From contig JALJCS010000052.1 in NCBI GenBank assembly GCA_023055355.1, forward strand, positions 265,501-329,500: DNA of 64,000 bases, read 5' to 3'. The position numbers and the translations under genes are program-made. How positions within the stretch are numbered: position 1 is the first letter of the stretch; every line of letters starts with the position of its first letter. The notes under the pieces are model-generated. The model was not told the DNA's origin and made no database searches. It saw only the letters and a list, made by a program, of their open reading frames with translations. This document shows, in pieces, positions 1-13,525 of the stretch. The stretch is from Agelaius tricolor. Its lineage: Eukaryota; Chordata; Aves; Passeriformes; Icteridae.

Positions 1-1635
1 AGCTATAAGGAAACACAGGTTTACTGTAGCTGATTCTGAGATACAGTAGTCCAGCAAGGAGGTCAGACCTCAAAAGAAGCGTCTGTACAACAAGATTCAG
101 CACAACGTTGAGACATATTAGCTATTGTTCAAGAAAAGCCGCCAAAATGAAACTGCTTAGACTTCTATCCTATCATGGGTGCCTGCTTCCAGAACCTGAC
201 CTAAGTTGCTGGAAACTAGCTGCAATATGACTGCAAACAATGCTGTGAATGTAGGACATTGTTATTCTTCTCTTCCATTGAAAACCACAAGTGGAGTTGC
301 GTCATTTTCTTAAAAATTCTCTATTTCCTTCCAAACTGGTAAAATAATGATAAATAAAGTGTTCTGTTCATACAGTTTAAATCTAATAATGTTCAAAATG
401 AAAAAAAAAAAAAATTCATTCAGATATGGTCTGCAATAATAGAGCCGAGAGAAGAGGAACCAGTCTGGCCTACAAAATAAAGTGAAGCAGAATTTGGGAA
501 TTTGGAACACCTTACGATGTAATATTTAAAGAAAAAAAAGAAATAAAATGTAACCTACCCAAACTCAATCAGTGATGCACCGACAGAGAAAAAAGAACTC
601 ATTACTACTAATATTTCTTTCATTCTCAGACAAGAAGTTAAATTATCCTCTTGAATGCACGGAAGATTGTTGCGAAAGACAGCAGCCTTCTTCTTTACAA
701 CATATTCTTCAGAACTCCAGGAGACAAATCATTAGAGCGATGAGGCTCTTTCTCTCTGTAAAACTTCCAGAGCATAGCCAATATTATATTCCTTTAGAGA
801 TCCTCACCGCCCTGGGCGACTGGTGGATAGTCTACAGCTCCAGTACATCAGCCAGACGCTCTGCCTTATTTAGCATGGCTACTGCAGCAAGGACATCATC
901 TCTACTGGCTTTCTATCCAAAATACATGCAAGGCACAACAAAGAATATACCCAAAACACTGAGCACAGCCTATGGCCTTCAAAACAAAAATCTCACGATG
1001 GCAATACTGGATCTTCTGATCCAAACCATCGGGAAACATTTCTTTAGAGGCGAAAAAAGCTCCTGTTGATTGTACAAAAAATAGTGATGTAAACCAGAGT
1101 TGCATGACCCAGTATTTCTATTGAACTGGAACTATTTTGATCAATATTATGGATCCATTTCTTTTCAGGGCATTTGGTAAAAAATGTAAAGTATAGTTTA
1201 AAAGGAATTATTGGATGCGTACTAAGTACTAGGGATTAGTTAAGGTGTTGGTTTTGCATGGCTTGGTTTTTGGTGGGGAGGGAAGAAGCCAGCCACAGAA
1301 GTGAATCTTTTGTGAAAAGCTCCTAGAAGCTTCCTCCATGCCTGGCAAAGTGAATCCCTGCTTGGCACTAAGAACAGACATGCTGCTAAGCCAATTAGAC
1401 AAGCAGTAATATATTTCAGAAGGAAATCAAAACTGCGGCCAGTTAACTTTTAAGTTTGCTAATTTTTTGGTTGGCACCTCTTCTGGTTTGAAAGCAAAAC
1501 CAGCAAGAGATGCTGTCGCTGTTGCAGTGTGTGTTTTTGATTGTAATGCAGTTTGAGTAGTCAGTTTGATAATACTTCCTGTTTTGTGCTGTTGGAGCAT
1601 ATTTTATTATTAAGGGATTGTTCCTTTCCCCCCGT
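1..1635. other. Unassigned AT-rich DNA with one 165-codon open frame
   Basis: No recognised gene or repeat family. The longest frame runs 572-1069 (+, 165 codons) and is perfectly preserved in the second copy, but that copy is too young for this to mean anything. Its peptide matches nothing I recognise and has no obvious domain. On the minus strand, near 830-900, a short open stretch reading 'LAAVAMLNKAERLADVLEL' follows an AG and ends in a stop. It looks protein-like but is too short to assign. A run of 14 A's lies at about 400-413. Confidence 0.5.
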
Positions 1636-2138
1636 GTTGTTAGTTTTTGCCCTAGTTGTCCATCTCCCCAAAGACCTGCCCTTTTCTTCCCTTTTCCTCC
1701 TCCCACTGAATGTCAATCCCTCCCCAAGCCTGCCCCTTTCTCTAGAAACTTCCCTATCAATTTTATAGTCTTCAAAACCCCATTGGTTTGTTTAAGTTAT
1801 TCTCCTCCCCTGTAGTCCCCTATTGGTTTAAACATTGTATTCCCCGCCTTGTGGTCCACCCCCAGTTGCTCCCAGTGTGTTCAAGATTGTATCCTCCTCT
1901 GGGACCTCTCCCCATTTCTAAGTTGATGTATGCATTTGGCTCAGTGTCTTTGTGTCCCTGACCCTCCAGGGAAGAAACTCCTTTGGAAAACATACAGAAG
2001 ACCTCTCCCTGTTCCTTGTCCCTGCCCTCGGCGCAGTCCTATCCCCAATGCAGTCCACCTGTGCCATAGAGCAGCTGTGCCCTACAGCTGCACCCTGGAT
2101 TTGACAGCTTTCTGGGGGCAGCTCACTCTGGCTGTTGG
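1636..2138 (+). mobile_element. Probable LTR or ERV-derived fragment
   Basis: A pyrimidine-rich block with repeated CCAAT-type motifs (attggtttg, tattggttta), resembling the U3 to U5 of a retroviral LTR. It runs directly into the antisense LTR that starts at 2139. No target-site duplication could be found, so the limits and family are uncertain. The same block is present at 60156-60658. Confidence 0.35.
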
Positions 2139-2711
2139 TGTCAGGAGCTAGTCGGTCTGAAGAAATCCAGCATGGCAGCAAGACTCCAAGTCAGAAATAC
2201 AATTTATTAGGAAAAGGGGAAAAACCAAATACATGCAATGATACAAAAGAAAAACCACGGACAGAATACAACCTGTCACCCTGCTAGTTAGGGTGGTGGC
2301 AGCAGTCCGGATGAAATGGTCTTGTTGAAGTGGTGATCCTGTAGAAACCATCTGGTAGCTCTTGTCCTCTGAAGACCCAGTGGGTGAGGGTGGCCGTTCC
2401 TCTAGGAAGCCAGTGGAAAGACTGCTTGTGGTGTCCCAAAACTCAGATTATATCCAGCTGGGGATGCTTAGCTCCTGCCCCCTGGGCAGAGCATCTTGCA
2501 ATGGGCTCAAATGGTTCTGAGTCATGCGGTGGTTCCTTGATTAGCCTTTAAACAGAAATGGCTCCTGGAGGGAGTCATCTCTGAATCATGTGGCAAGACA
2601 TGGATGGCCCCGTTAAGAGATAAGGAGATAAGGAAAAAACGATGCCCCTCCCGGTTTCAGCAGCTCTTGAGGTTGGGAGCAGAAAACATTTTTATATTGT
2701 AGCCTAGGACA
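2139..2711 (-). mobile_element. LTR-like element, minus orientation
   Basis: Begins TGTCAGGAG and ends CTAGGACA, the TG...CA form of an LTR. An antisense AATAAA signal (aatttattagg near 2200) suggests transcription on the minus strand. I found no matching target-site duplication, so the ends are provisional. A near-identical block is at 60659-61231 because it lies inside the large duplication. Confidence 0.45.
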
Positions 2712-4370
2712 ATACAGGATGAATGCTTTTGCATTTGCAGGAAGCTTGTGTGGATTTGAAAAGCATCCTTCTAGCAGAGGCACAAAAGTATTCTCCTACC
2801 CTTTTAAATCATCTTCAAACCAAGCAATTCTCGCAATAAGGTAGCGCATGAATGACTTGCAAGTGAGTTGAAGAAACACGGCAAAGGTAAGTAGTGTTCA
2901 ACTGCAGAGAATCGTTTAGGGACACCATACCTTTATATACCTTTATATTTTAAATCAGGAAGCATGGATGGACCGTTTTTTTCCCCTTAGTTGACTACAG
3001 AACCAGCGGTCCCTTGCGGGAGGGTGTTTGGATTCAAGATGACACTGGCAGCTAAGAGCATGGCTACACAGAAGGTGCTACTTTGAGACCAGAACATTCA
3101 ACTACTTCAAGGCAGATAGGAGAATAGCTGACTAGTGACAGCTCTGAGCAGAAGAGTCTGTGGCTTATCCTGTGGGAACAATAGTAAGACATTTCAATTG
3201 AAAAACCCCATTCATTTCCAAGGAGCAAACATCAGTAAAAATAAAAGGTCAAGTAAAGACACCCTAGTGCTCTTCTTATCAGAAGCATGTTCCTCCATAT
3301 GAGAGTATTTAGGAAAGGACAGTCCATTCATAAAGAAAGGTGTGCCAGTTAGAAAACCTGTAGAACAAGACAAGACAAACTCACACAATATACATCCTCA
3401 AATGCAAAATGAAGAAATAATCATTTCAAGCTTCCGTGGAATTAATTGCATTTTATTTGTTCTTTTCATTTCAGCTGCTCTCAAGTTATTTTTTAAGACT
3501 GAATTTTATGAATTCAGCAAAGCTCTCTTTTTGAATGTCTGCATACCCCTATAAAACACTGAGGTGACAAAGAGAACGGCAGTGGAAGGAAACCTGGTCC
3601 ACCTCCCCCTCCTTGAAGCTTTAGGCCAGCGAGTGATTAGAATTTAGTCACTTCATTTGCTTTACCAAGAGAGAATGTTTTCCAGCCTTTATCTTGCCTT
3701 TTGGAGCTGATTCACTTTGTAGTCATAAATTCTTGACTCAGTTGGTGAGAAACAATGGCATTACAGCCGTGGATGTTAAAGTGCACTGATGGGAAATGAA
3801 GTTTTCATCTTCAGGTCCTTGCTTCAGTAAATCTTCCAAATTCATCAGAAAGAAAGTTCCCAGACCGGTAATCCCCACTCAAATGACCTAATTCAAATAG
3901 TCTGTAGGCATAAGAGGCATCAAGCAGGTGCTGTCATCTGTTAGGGGAATACCCAGCCAGTACATGATTGTCTAGTTAGGCGGCAACAATTTTGGAAAGA
4001 ATTTAGTTTTTTTTTGTATTGCAAGTGAATGGTCAATACATTTTATTAGTGGATACGGGTAAAAGAATGTCTTCTGCATCCTTTCAGAAGGGAAGCTTCC
4101 CTAGATCTAAAGCTGCTCAGCTCCACGATAGGATGCTTTGTCTGAAAAGGGAACTCAAGTCTTTGTCCTTTTGGATTGCTTCCATAGTTTTTCACTCACT
4201 CTTCAGGTAGCTGTTAATATGTTCTGTTATCCCTTGCAAACTTTTATGGGCATAGTCACTGAATTGGTACGTATTCCATGAAGTCCACGGGCCCTGTTGA
4301 GATGCAGCCACAGGTCTCAAGGGTGTTAGCAGATGTTATTCTGAGGCCACTCCTAATGATGTTTGATGGA
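2712..4370. other. Unassigned intergenic DNA
   Basis: No gene, RNA or repeat family recognised. Several of the differences between the two duplicated copies fall here, for example at 3223, 3254, 3368-3369 and 3385, and a T9 run near 4007 is shorter in copy B. Confidence 0.5.
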
Positions 4371-4375
4371 TCATA

Positions 4376-5040
4376 GTGACTGAGGAAAGTGCCCAAAGAC
4401 TGGATGAAAGCAAATGTCACCCATCTTGGAAAAAGGCAACTAGGAGGACTTGGAAAAGTACAAGCCAGCCAGCCAGCGTCATTTTTATCCCCAGGAAGTT
4501 GATGGAGCAGCTATTGCTGGAAAGCATTGCCAGGCACATGAAGGAGGACAAAATAACCTAGTCAGCATGGATTTACCAGGGGAACTTGATGCTGAACAAC
4601 TTTTTAAACTCCTCTGATGAATCAACTTGCCCGGTAGATGAAGGGAATATTGTCTGCCTGGGCTTCAGGAAGGTTTTTGACATTTATCTACGTGGCAGCA
4701 CACATACATCCCAGAAGTGTGCAAAGAGGAGGGAACCAGTGTCTTTTCAAGGATGCTCAGTGAAAAGACAAGAGGCAGTAGGCACACACTGAAATACAGG
4801 AGATTGCCTCTGCACATCAGCAAATGATTTTTTACTGTGAGGGCGACTGAACCACGGCACAGACTGCCCAGAAAGATTGTGGAGCCTGGATCTTTGAAGA
4901 CATTAAAAGTACACCCAGATATAATCCTGGGCAAGAGGCTCTAGGTATCCTGGTTTAAGCAGGGGGGTTGGACCTGGTGAGCCCCACTGACGCCTTCCAC
5001 TCTCGTTCATTCTGTGCTAATGAATTCTCTTAGAGATGCA
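4376..5040 (+). mobile_element. CR1 LINE fragment (reverse transcriptase to 3' part)
   Basis: Translation gives 'MEQLLLESIARHMKE' followed by 'CPVDEGN' and 'GFRKVFDI', which match the order of residues in the reverse-transcriptase region of avian CR1 ORF2. It then jumps to CR1 3'-end sequence: tttactgtgagggcgactgaac, a gactgcccagaaag box and a ggggggttggacc tail. Much of ORF2 between these parts is missing and the frame has stops, so this is a 5'-truncated, internally deleted dead copy. Its twin is at 62895-63559. Confidence 0.8.
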
Positions 5041-7009
5041 TTTCAAGCACTGGCATGACAAAGATCTGTGCAGAGAGAGATCCAAATGGACATGGGATCT
5101 AAGTTCCTTAAGTAGTGCTCAAGAAGAATGCAAAACTCTGGGATAAGTGTCTCTTCCATAACTGAATCCCTTTCATGGGAAAATTCCCCAGCTATAGAAA
5201 GATCTTCTGATAGGCATGCTTAAGACTGACGCTGGCTGAGCAAATTTCTCCCTATGTGTGTTTAAGACCAATTAGGATCTTCACCAAGAGTGTTGTCAAC
5301 ATAGTCACAGAATGTATATTGTTAAGAAGGGACAACTTACATCAGAATGGCAAATATTGGTCCACAAAATGTATTAATGTATGGGAACTATCTACTTGGG
5401 TTGAAAATAAAAAGAAAGAGTTAGTCTTTATTTATCAATTCCATCGCAATACTGATGAGGTAAGAAAAAGACCTTAGTCCTTAACCTTCTTAACTCAAGC
5501 AAAGATTTTTAAAAATTCCTTGTAAAAAATGTATCCTAATTATCAGACTATGAAACAATTTTAGTTGGGGAAAAAAGTTCCAGAATTGTGTAGATAGTGG
5601 TAAAGAAGCCAAGAAAATAGGTAAGAAACAAAAAGAGAGCAAAAGAGTCAGCTTCAGTCTGCAAGCTCGTTCTAGAAGTAATCTGCTAGAAAAAGGAACC
5701 CCCAGTTGAATTTCCAATGGATTCATGCACTTGATTCAGTAACTAGTCAATGTAAAGACCAATCCTTTTGTACAACTTCTCCCAGCAACAAAAACCCCAA
5801 CAGCTTGACACCACCATCATGCCTGTCCCAGATGTATTTTAAAAGAAATTATCCTTTCTTGAAACTCTATTTGCATAAAAGTTGCAAGACATTGGAGGGA
5901 TTCTCCACATTCTCATTTCTCCATGTGGCTTGAAAGTCTATTTGATAAAATATGCAACAAAGCATATGATTTATAAGGTAGGGTAAAATGGATGATTTGG
6001 GAATTGATCTCTTGTTGATATTAAACTTCATATCCACTCTCGGTGAAGTTTCTAAAAGAAATGATGGAGCTGAGGCATGAAGCTGCCACAACAAGTGTTA
6101 AGCAAACATACACACTCCCCTTCACATGCCCCCCTTCCACACACACCTAGGCCCACACAGAGGTCAGCATAGCAGATGATGAACACCTTGGAAAAGACCG
6201 AAATGCTAAATACCTCTCTTTGGGGGCAAAATAGCTGGTGCAACAATTCAAATATCTGGTGTAAAAATTCTGTTTAATATCTACTTCCTATTTAAAACAC
6301 AGCTTTTCATTTAATTATATGTAGGGAATATTTTCATATTATTTGTTTCTTTACAATTACTTTGTTCTCATGTGTTGTATGTCTAGGAATATTTTCTTCT
6401 AAAAATAGAAAAAAATAGATAATATCCTTTCAGAAGAAAACATTGGTTTATACAATTTTAAACCATCATGATATGGAAGAATTCTTTTGTCCCTCACTAA
6501 GGTGGAAGAACTATTTGGATCACAGATCATTTACAATGAAATACTTTACCTTTTTAAGATGCTTTCAGTCAATTTCATATCCTCATTGCTTATTCATTGT
6601 AAACAGTAATTTTTCAGTGAAGGGAAAGTGTGTGGTATATCTACATTATGTTCAAACCCAATTCCTACTAAAGGCCAGGCTGAGCTCCAGTAAATAATGT
6701 CCTGAATGATATTTTGCCGCCTTCTTTGGCACTTCATGAAATCCTAACATGAGGAAGTGTTGAAATACAGAGATTTTGTCCCGTGTAGAAACCCATCCCA
6801 TGTATTTTATGCTGTAATTCTTCTCTCTTTTAAAATTTGCTATCTTCTGCATAGTTTTCATTAACCTGTTACAGTAGTGAAAATCACAGATCAAGGTAAT
6901 TTTGTAACACTTTGATTTTACCCCAAGAGCTGAGGGAAAACTTGCTCCTATACTTCAATCTGAGTTTCTTCTAGATTCCAACTTTGTTTCTCTACCATCA
7001 AGAGTCTCC
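5041..7009. other. Unassigned AT-rich DNA
   Basis: No gene or repeat recognised on either strand. Bases 5041-5480 still belong to the large duplication. Open frames are under 90 codons and show no conserved motif. Confidence 0.5.
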
Positions 7010-7150
7010 AGTGTTGCTGCTCAAAGCCCCATCCAACCTGACCTTGAATACTTTCAGGGATGGGACACCCACTACTTCTCTGGGCAACCTGTTCCAGTGT
7101 TCCAGCACCCCCACAGTAAAAAATGTCTTCCTTTCATCTAATATGTGTCA
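7010..7150 (-). mobile_element. CR1 LINE 3'-region fragment
   Basis: Contains the complementary strand of the CR1 3' box: ctcaaagccccatccaacct, cttctctgggcaacctgttc and the following tct/cct-rich stretch. It is only about 140 bp long and lacks the terminal repeats, so it is a truncated relic. Confidence 0.85.
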
Positions 7151-10100
7151 GAAGTATTAAATCTAGGCATATAAACTTTGAGGAAAGGTTTGAAATTCTT
7201 TTGATTTGAATCACATTTTATATGAATACTGACTTACAGATGACTAAAATATGTTGATGGGCATTTGAGCTGACACTTTTTGAAAAGGTGCATGGAATTT
7301 AAAATTAAAACCAGTGCCATTAAAAGCTTTGTGCCGTTTTCTTTTTCCTCTGGTATTCAAAATTGCATATATCAAATATCTGTGCTTCATACAAAGCTCT
7401 TAGACACTCTCAGAAAAAAGCTTTTCTTTCAGACTAAGTTGCAGTTTACGTAGAATACTAGTACTAGTGAAGGTTTTTCTGGGCATAGGGGGAACACCTT
7501 CTCATTGGATTTGTGTGCAGAATGCATTTTATGCAAACTGGAAAATTGATCGCCGCTGTGTTCTAGTCATCATTCTTACTGCATCAGGCCTGAAGATTCT
7601 GTGAAAAGTAGCCTGTGGACCTTGAACATAGCTCATGTGAAACAGATGAGAGGCGATGGAGAAGTTGAGGGAGAGAATAAAGAGCATATGGCCCAGTACA
7701 GACTAACAATTGTTTGGCACCCTTTAAAGGCTGTGTTTGACAAGCAGGGCTGAAGCAGGTCTGCAAAATATCCGAGAGATCAAAATCCATTGAAGCAAAT
7801 TCCCCTGGCCAGTCACCTTGCCGCCGATAATTCACTCTCCATAGCAGCTGATCAGGCCTAACAATGCTGCTGCAGAAGTATTGTGAAAAAGGTAGGCATA
7901 TTTTCACAGATGCAGGGGAAAATCCCCTTGGATGATGGTTCCAAGGGATTACTTGATGGAGCAAGTTATGTACCCTTATCTACCGTGCAATATCTAAGTT
8001 GGTGAGTTCACTATCTGTCAGCATCACTTTCGAAAATAAATGTTTGATCCACAAAACAATATTTCATATGTCCTGTCTACCTGCTTCATTTCAACCAATG
8101 AATAGGCTACGTTCCATCAGCAAAGGGTTTATGATCCTATGTTTCTTTAAACTGTGATAATTCTTTATTTTTTTCTAAATCAGACACTGTCTATTCATAA
8201 GATTCAGATGTCCATGGCAGGGGTGTAATTAAATTCACATGTTAAAAAATAACCTTCTTCTTGTTATCTTTTTATTAAATTACTGACATGTAACATCCGT
8301 CTGAGAGCTGAAGAAAACCCCTTCATTTGCTGTTTGCCAAGTATCATCTATGTGATACAAATTCTACTTGAGAAATCACACCCGTACATTGCCATGTAGC
8401 ACTACTAGTAATGCTTTCACAACCTTTTCTTCATCATTAGGTCTTTTGGTGAAGTGAATGATTAGAACATAGGCAAGGGCATTTGTTCAAGATGCTCCAG
8501 AAAGAGCTGTGGTCTGTTCTCTTCTTTGCTGCCTATGTTAGCACTGAGCTGCAAAAAAGGAAAGATTACTAGGAAAAGTGTTACTTTCAGTCTAAACTTG
8601 TAAATGATGTTTGGAATACCCTGTTAAATGACAAGGTGCTCTTTTAAAATATGGCATCTTAAGGGAAAATGTCAGCTTTAAAAAGGTTTTGAGACAGTTG
8701 CTTCTGGAAAAAAAAAAAAGAAAAGAATTGGAGGCTTCTAAGGTCTTTAGGCATACTATTTTGAAGATTGATTCAAACCACAGTTTCTTCATATAGGAAG
8801 AACAGAGGACCATAGATGCAACCCATTTGAAAATGGATTTCTATTATGTTTCTGGTTGGGATTACCAGGCATCATTTCTTGTGAAGTCGAGGGACTGCAG
8901 TTAGCACTCCAATAATTTCCTTCCCTGAAATTCATCTGCATTTGGTCCTTTTTCCAGAGTCCCCATTTATTAGTGAAGGTATACTCTATCTATGCATTAG
9001 AATATTCCATTAGAGTGTGTGACTCATACTTGCTAGTTAAAATGAGCTGGAGCGGAATGGATAGTTACAGTTGCGTGTATACAATAGTCTTATTTTGGCA
9101 AGTTTTCTTTAGACAATGTTGAAGCAGCACTAGCAACTAGGAAGTACAGCTTGCAGCAGGGAAGGACACTCTTCTGCTTTCTCAAGTTTCCTGTAGTTAA
9201 ATAGACACCAAAAGGCTTTTCCTAGTACTACTGCTGTCTTGTAGGAATACTTGATCTAATCCTATCTTTGATCAAATTCCTAATGGGTTACTTTTCTACA
9301 AGGCAGAACATTTTTCTTTTAATAATATGTATTTTGTAAGTTGGAAACATGAACTTGTGCACCAGTCACGTGGACTGTACTCCTTATTAAGTTTCACAAC
9401 CTTCTTTAGAAAATATTGACTGTGTGTAACTTCAAAAGGAGAATTCTGGGCATCTTCATTCTATTGATGTACTTGTTTTTCTCCCATGCTGGTATTGTTT
9501 TCTATCATTTTTACCAACAGAAATATTTTTCCCTGACACCTATGGAAAAGACCTATGTTTACTCAACAGTGCAGCGTCAGTCCATTGTTTAGAATGATTT
9601 CAACATGGTCCCAAACATATCGGACAGCTAGACAGCAGAGGTTAGCAACAGGGAATGGGAATAACTTCTGAACCATTTCAGTAGATTTCCCAGGAAGGGC
9701 TTGCTTTCTGCCACTGCAAATTTTCCCAGAGATTTTGTCTGGTGAAGAGTTGCATCAAAAGAGTATTTTTGCCCAAACCTTGGGGTCCGATTTACTAGTG
9801 AATGCAAAGAGGGTGAAAGTGCTGCTTCAAAGCCCTCTGTGCGCTTTCTGTACCAAGAGGGGGGGTGACCCCAGCAATAAGTTTTGATCTCTCTTCAGAA
9901 CACAAGGCATGTCATCACCTCATTCATCTTCTTCTGGGACTCATAGCATCTTAAGACGAAGAAGCTCTCTTGCTTGCTGAAGTGCGTTCAGCAAAAAAAC
10001 CTTGTCTCATCAGCAGATTTGAACACAACTACAGTCGAGTCAATTCCAATGCTGGCAGGGCAATACTCTACCCCACTAGTAACATGCCACTATTAGAAGA

Positions 10101-13100
10101 CTGTGTAAAACGATTTTTGTACAAAGTAATCGGAGGGAAAAATAGAATTGGGAAGAACTGCACATTGTTCTGGAAAAAGCCTCCTGCCTCAGTCTTACAG
10201 ACATCATTTGCTGGTATCATTTTTAATAGTTGGGGTTTTTTAAATTTTGTAGAAGAAAAAATATTACTGCACCTTTATCTTTCCTTAATAGAAGTACAGC
10301 CATTTCTTAATAGAATAGAAGTAAGCCATTTGGATATGTACAAATGGTCTTTTCAAATACATATGCTATAGCCCACTGTGAAAGTAATTAGCTATAAAGA
10401 GAAATCTAAAGGTTTAAAAAGATTTTGGAAGAAAGTAAGTCTAAGGTGATAGAAGAAGAAGAAAACAGCAGTTTTCTTCTGGTGAAAAAAAAACAAAGGG
10501 AGGACCTTGTACAGTGGAGATGTATTATTTGACTTCCTGAAAAACTGAGTAGGTTTGCTATTGCCAATGGTTTTCATTAGGAAGGAAGAGATTCCTTTGG
10601 CAAAAAAACCCCTTCAAACTGACTTGACAAAAATGTTATGACACTTAACTTCACCAGTCCTGAAGAAAAATTCTCATCACTTGATCTGGAAATCATGATG
10701 GTAATGGAGACAAGGATGTCTAAGCCATGCCATCAGGAACATAAAAAAGCATTAGAATGCAGGTAAGACTGAGCTCCTGAACTAGTGTGAAGAGAATGCA
10801 ACAAAGACATTTTCCTTTAAGAGTCTTCAGGATGGAGAGCAGATCAAATTTTTTCATGTGAAGTATTTCTGAATAGAATGAATCTTCAAAATAACATTGT
10901 TTTCCAAAACCTGTCTACAGTATCTCTTACCATGATACACAGTTCCTATGAATAGAAAAAGCAAAGCACTTTTTTCCAAACTGTTGTGCACTCTTAAGCA
11001 ATCTACAATAAAAATAGTATTTTTTCATGCTGGGAATGATGTGAATTACAAAAAAGCCTTGTAGCACACTTGGCACTGTGGTCTCTTGATTAGCATAGCT
11101 TTTTATTCATCAAACACGTTTCACATTGACTATTTTTCTCTTTTAAATAACGGCATCTTTGTACTTATGCAGCATCCATGAAGAATTTCTTGGGTGTTAT
11201 TTTGTACCTGATCCTAAATGGCAGGTTCTGCATTCTGCCATCTGTCTAGCTTTCCCATTTGATGCAGCTTCTGAGAGGTATTTTCAGAATCGAGGACTAC
11301 TTGCAAGAATGATGCTAAATCCATGCATTTTACTCCTTGGTTAATGCAAAACTATTTTTCCTTTACACTTCAATGAGAACAGGAAAATAATGATGGTGAG
11401 TTCAATCCTTAGAGTAATACAAAGAGGACTATTATCATCATTAGAAACCAAGCAAGGTGTATTTATTGCACATGCATGATACTCACTGATGCAAATTACC
11501 CTGTAAATTCAGAAGGAATCTGTATCATAGGAGTGGATGGACTGTTTCTACTGATATTTTGCTTAAAGCAGAAAATTAATTCTTTTGACAGCCAACTCAT
11601 GATTGCAAGCTCACTTTCAACTACAGCTTTCAAACAGATGAAACATGTCTGTTTATAAAACGATACAGTACAGTACACAGTAGCAAGTCAGGTCATAGAC
11701 ATTGAAAAGAAAAAAACAGATCAAAGGACAGATTCATTCACATCTACAAGCCCTCAAGAGTGTACAGGTCAAATGTCCCCAGAAAACTAGGCTGGTGGCG
11801 CAAATTCTCTATGTTGGCACCAGCAGAAGCAGCTGCTATCTTGATAGGATGCAATCTTGCTTACATCACCCTTCAGAGCAATCTTCTGTACCCCTGCCCA
11901 ATACACCTTCTGCTCTATTCCTTGGACTTCACATTTGCATTTCTACAGAGTCCTGTCCTGCAAACTGACTCAAAGTTCAGGTAGTAGATTTCCAAGATTT
12001 AGAAATGTTGTGTGAGGTTCATTTATTTCATATTTCATTCCATCTAAGCAAACTGTAACTTTCTGAAGTGAAATATTTCGAGTATGTCCCGTGTATTTTA
12101 ATGTTAGCTCTGCTTCACATTCAAACTTCTCACAGACCCCTGTGATGCCTTGCTGCAAAAATATATAGCTGCCAAGAGTGGTTGTGGGAAGTTAGAATTG
12201 CCAGAAAACCATACAAACAATCTAACAATAGAGCCTTGGATTTCTGAATATAATTGCACCATGTAAAGTCAAAATACAATATTTAAATGATTTTAGATAA
12301 TGATGAGTGTGGGCTAGAGAGAATCCAGATAGAATTTTATTTTTTTAAACAGTTCCGGGAAAAACATGGCCTTGACTTGGAAGTATAGCAGGAAATATTT
12401 TTATACAGCATGAGTTCTCATTACCTAATCATACGATTTGTAGACCTGAATTGGAAACCAGGAAATAAACGAAGAAAAATATTCAAGCTATAAAAGATGG
12501 GAGTTTAAAATTTTCTTGGTATTTCTGATTAAAGCTATTAGGTAGCTAAATGGTCACCCATTATTTTAAAAAGCATCTGGACATTAAAAATAGGTAAATT
12601 TCTGCGGGACTTGGATGTCAGCTATTCCTGAAAAGCTTTATATCACTGCTTTCCAACCCTGAATCAATCCACTTAAACGCAGCTGTATTTCAGATGCTCA
12701 GTGGAACTGTCCATGTAATGCATATAGTTGACAAATAATCTGCAGAAAAAGCTAGATCGATTTGAAGATCTTTTCCTGTAAATGGTATTCACGTTATTTG
12801 TACAAACACACAGATGGGATTTCTGCTGTCTTCTTCAGGCCACTTCCTCCAGAGAGCTCTCCATCAAATCTCTCTAGTTCTACTCTTCTGGTGATCCAAA
12901 GTCAGCACTGGGATGGTCCAAGTGCATGAATTACTGTCTGCTAGAGGTGCACCCTGAGGGCTTCTGTGTGCAGCATCACGTGAGCCCTACTAAAGTCACC
13001 CTGTTGGTATAAACTGAGCTAGCTGGACCTTAAGGGACAAGATTGTGCACTGATATTGTAATAGAAATTAGGTACTAAGAAGGAGGCTGGAAGATTTAAA

Positions 13101-13471
13101 TATTTCTGCCTCCAGCTTAAGCAACACTCAATCTTGGTCTTTATCGGAAAAACTAGGTGAATTAACCTATTTGGCATTCCTATGCCAAAAATGTCAGTAA
13201 TACAACAAGAACCGTCAAAAGAGTAACAATTCCAATCCTTACTTTGTAAAAGTAATTCATTGGAAGAAGTCGGGAAGAAGGATGAAACATGCCAATATCC
13301 TACCCTGAGAATCATTCTGTTGATTTGCACAGGTTTCTTATTATATACCCATCTAATGCATTGGACATGCGTGCTTGCGATGACACAAATACTTGCAAAG
13401 CTTACCAGATAAACCATGTTCTCTTCAGACAGCAAAACATTTCTTGATGGTTGTGTTTGCTAATTACATTT
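7151..13471. other. Unassigned AT-rich DNA without recognisable gene
   Basis: About 6.3 kb with no recognised gene, LTR or RNA. The two longest frames are 7584-7964 (-, 126 codons) and 9970-10371 (+, 133 codons). Neither has a recognisable domain, biased codon use or a clear start context. Short A and T homopolymers occur, for example near 8709-8720. Single-copy bird DNA or very old repeats would look like this. Confidence 0.5.
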
Positions 13472-13525
13472 AGACTCAATGTTCTTAAAGGTCTTTTCCA
13501 GCCAAAGTGATTCCATCATTCTCGA
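13472..13525 (+). mobile_element. Possible CR1 3' tail relic
   Basis: The stretch with cttaaaggtcttttccagcc and the following gattccatcattct resembles the last 50 bases of CR1, which end in short ATTCTATG-type repeats. It is very short, so this is only a suggestion. Confidence 0.4.

Larger units (their letters stand above)
1..5480 (+). repeat. Segmental duplication, copy A (open at left edge)
   Basis: This block is repeated in direct orientation at 58521-64000. Counting by eye I find about 24 substitutions and one single-base length difference (a T run near 4007), so identity is about 99.5%. The match begins at the first base of the window, so the left limit of the duplicated segment is not visible. 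The copy includes an LTR-like block, a CR1 fragment and otherwise unassigned AT-rich DNA. It could be one step of a tandem array with a 58.52-kb period, two separate segmental duplicates, or a false duplication in the assembly. The sequence alone does not decide between these. Confidence 0.95.

Noticed and set aside
572..1069. A 165-codon gene conserved between two copies
   Set aside because: Perfect conservation is expected because the whole first 1.7 kb is identical between copies. No domain, no splice context and no known homologue could be recognised.
7584..10371. Frames at 7584-7964 (-) and 9970-10371 (+) as genes
   Set aside because: Lengths of 126 and 133 codons are not exceptional in 64 kb of AT-rich DNA read in six frames, and neither has a motif, splice signals or neighbours that support a gene.
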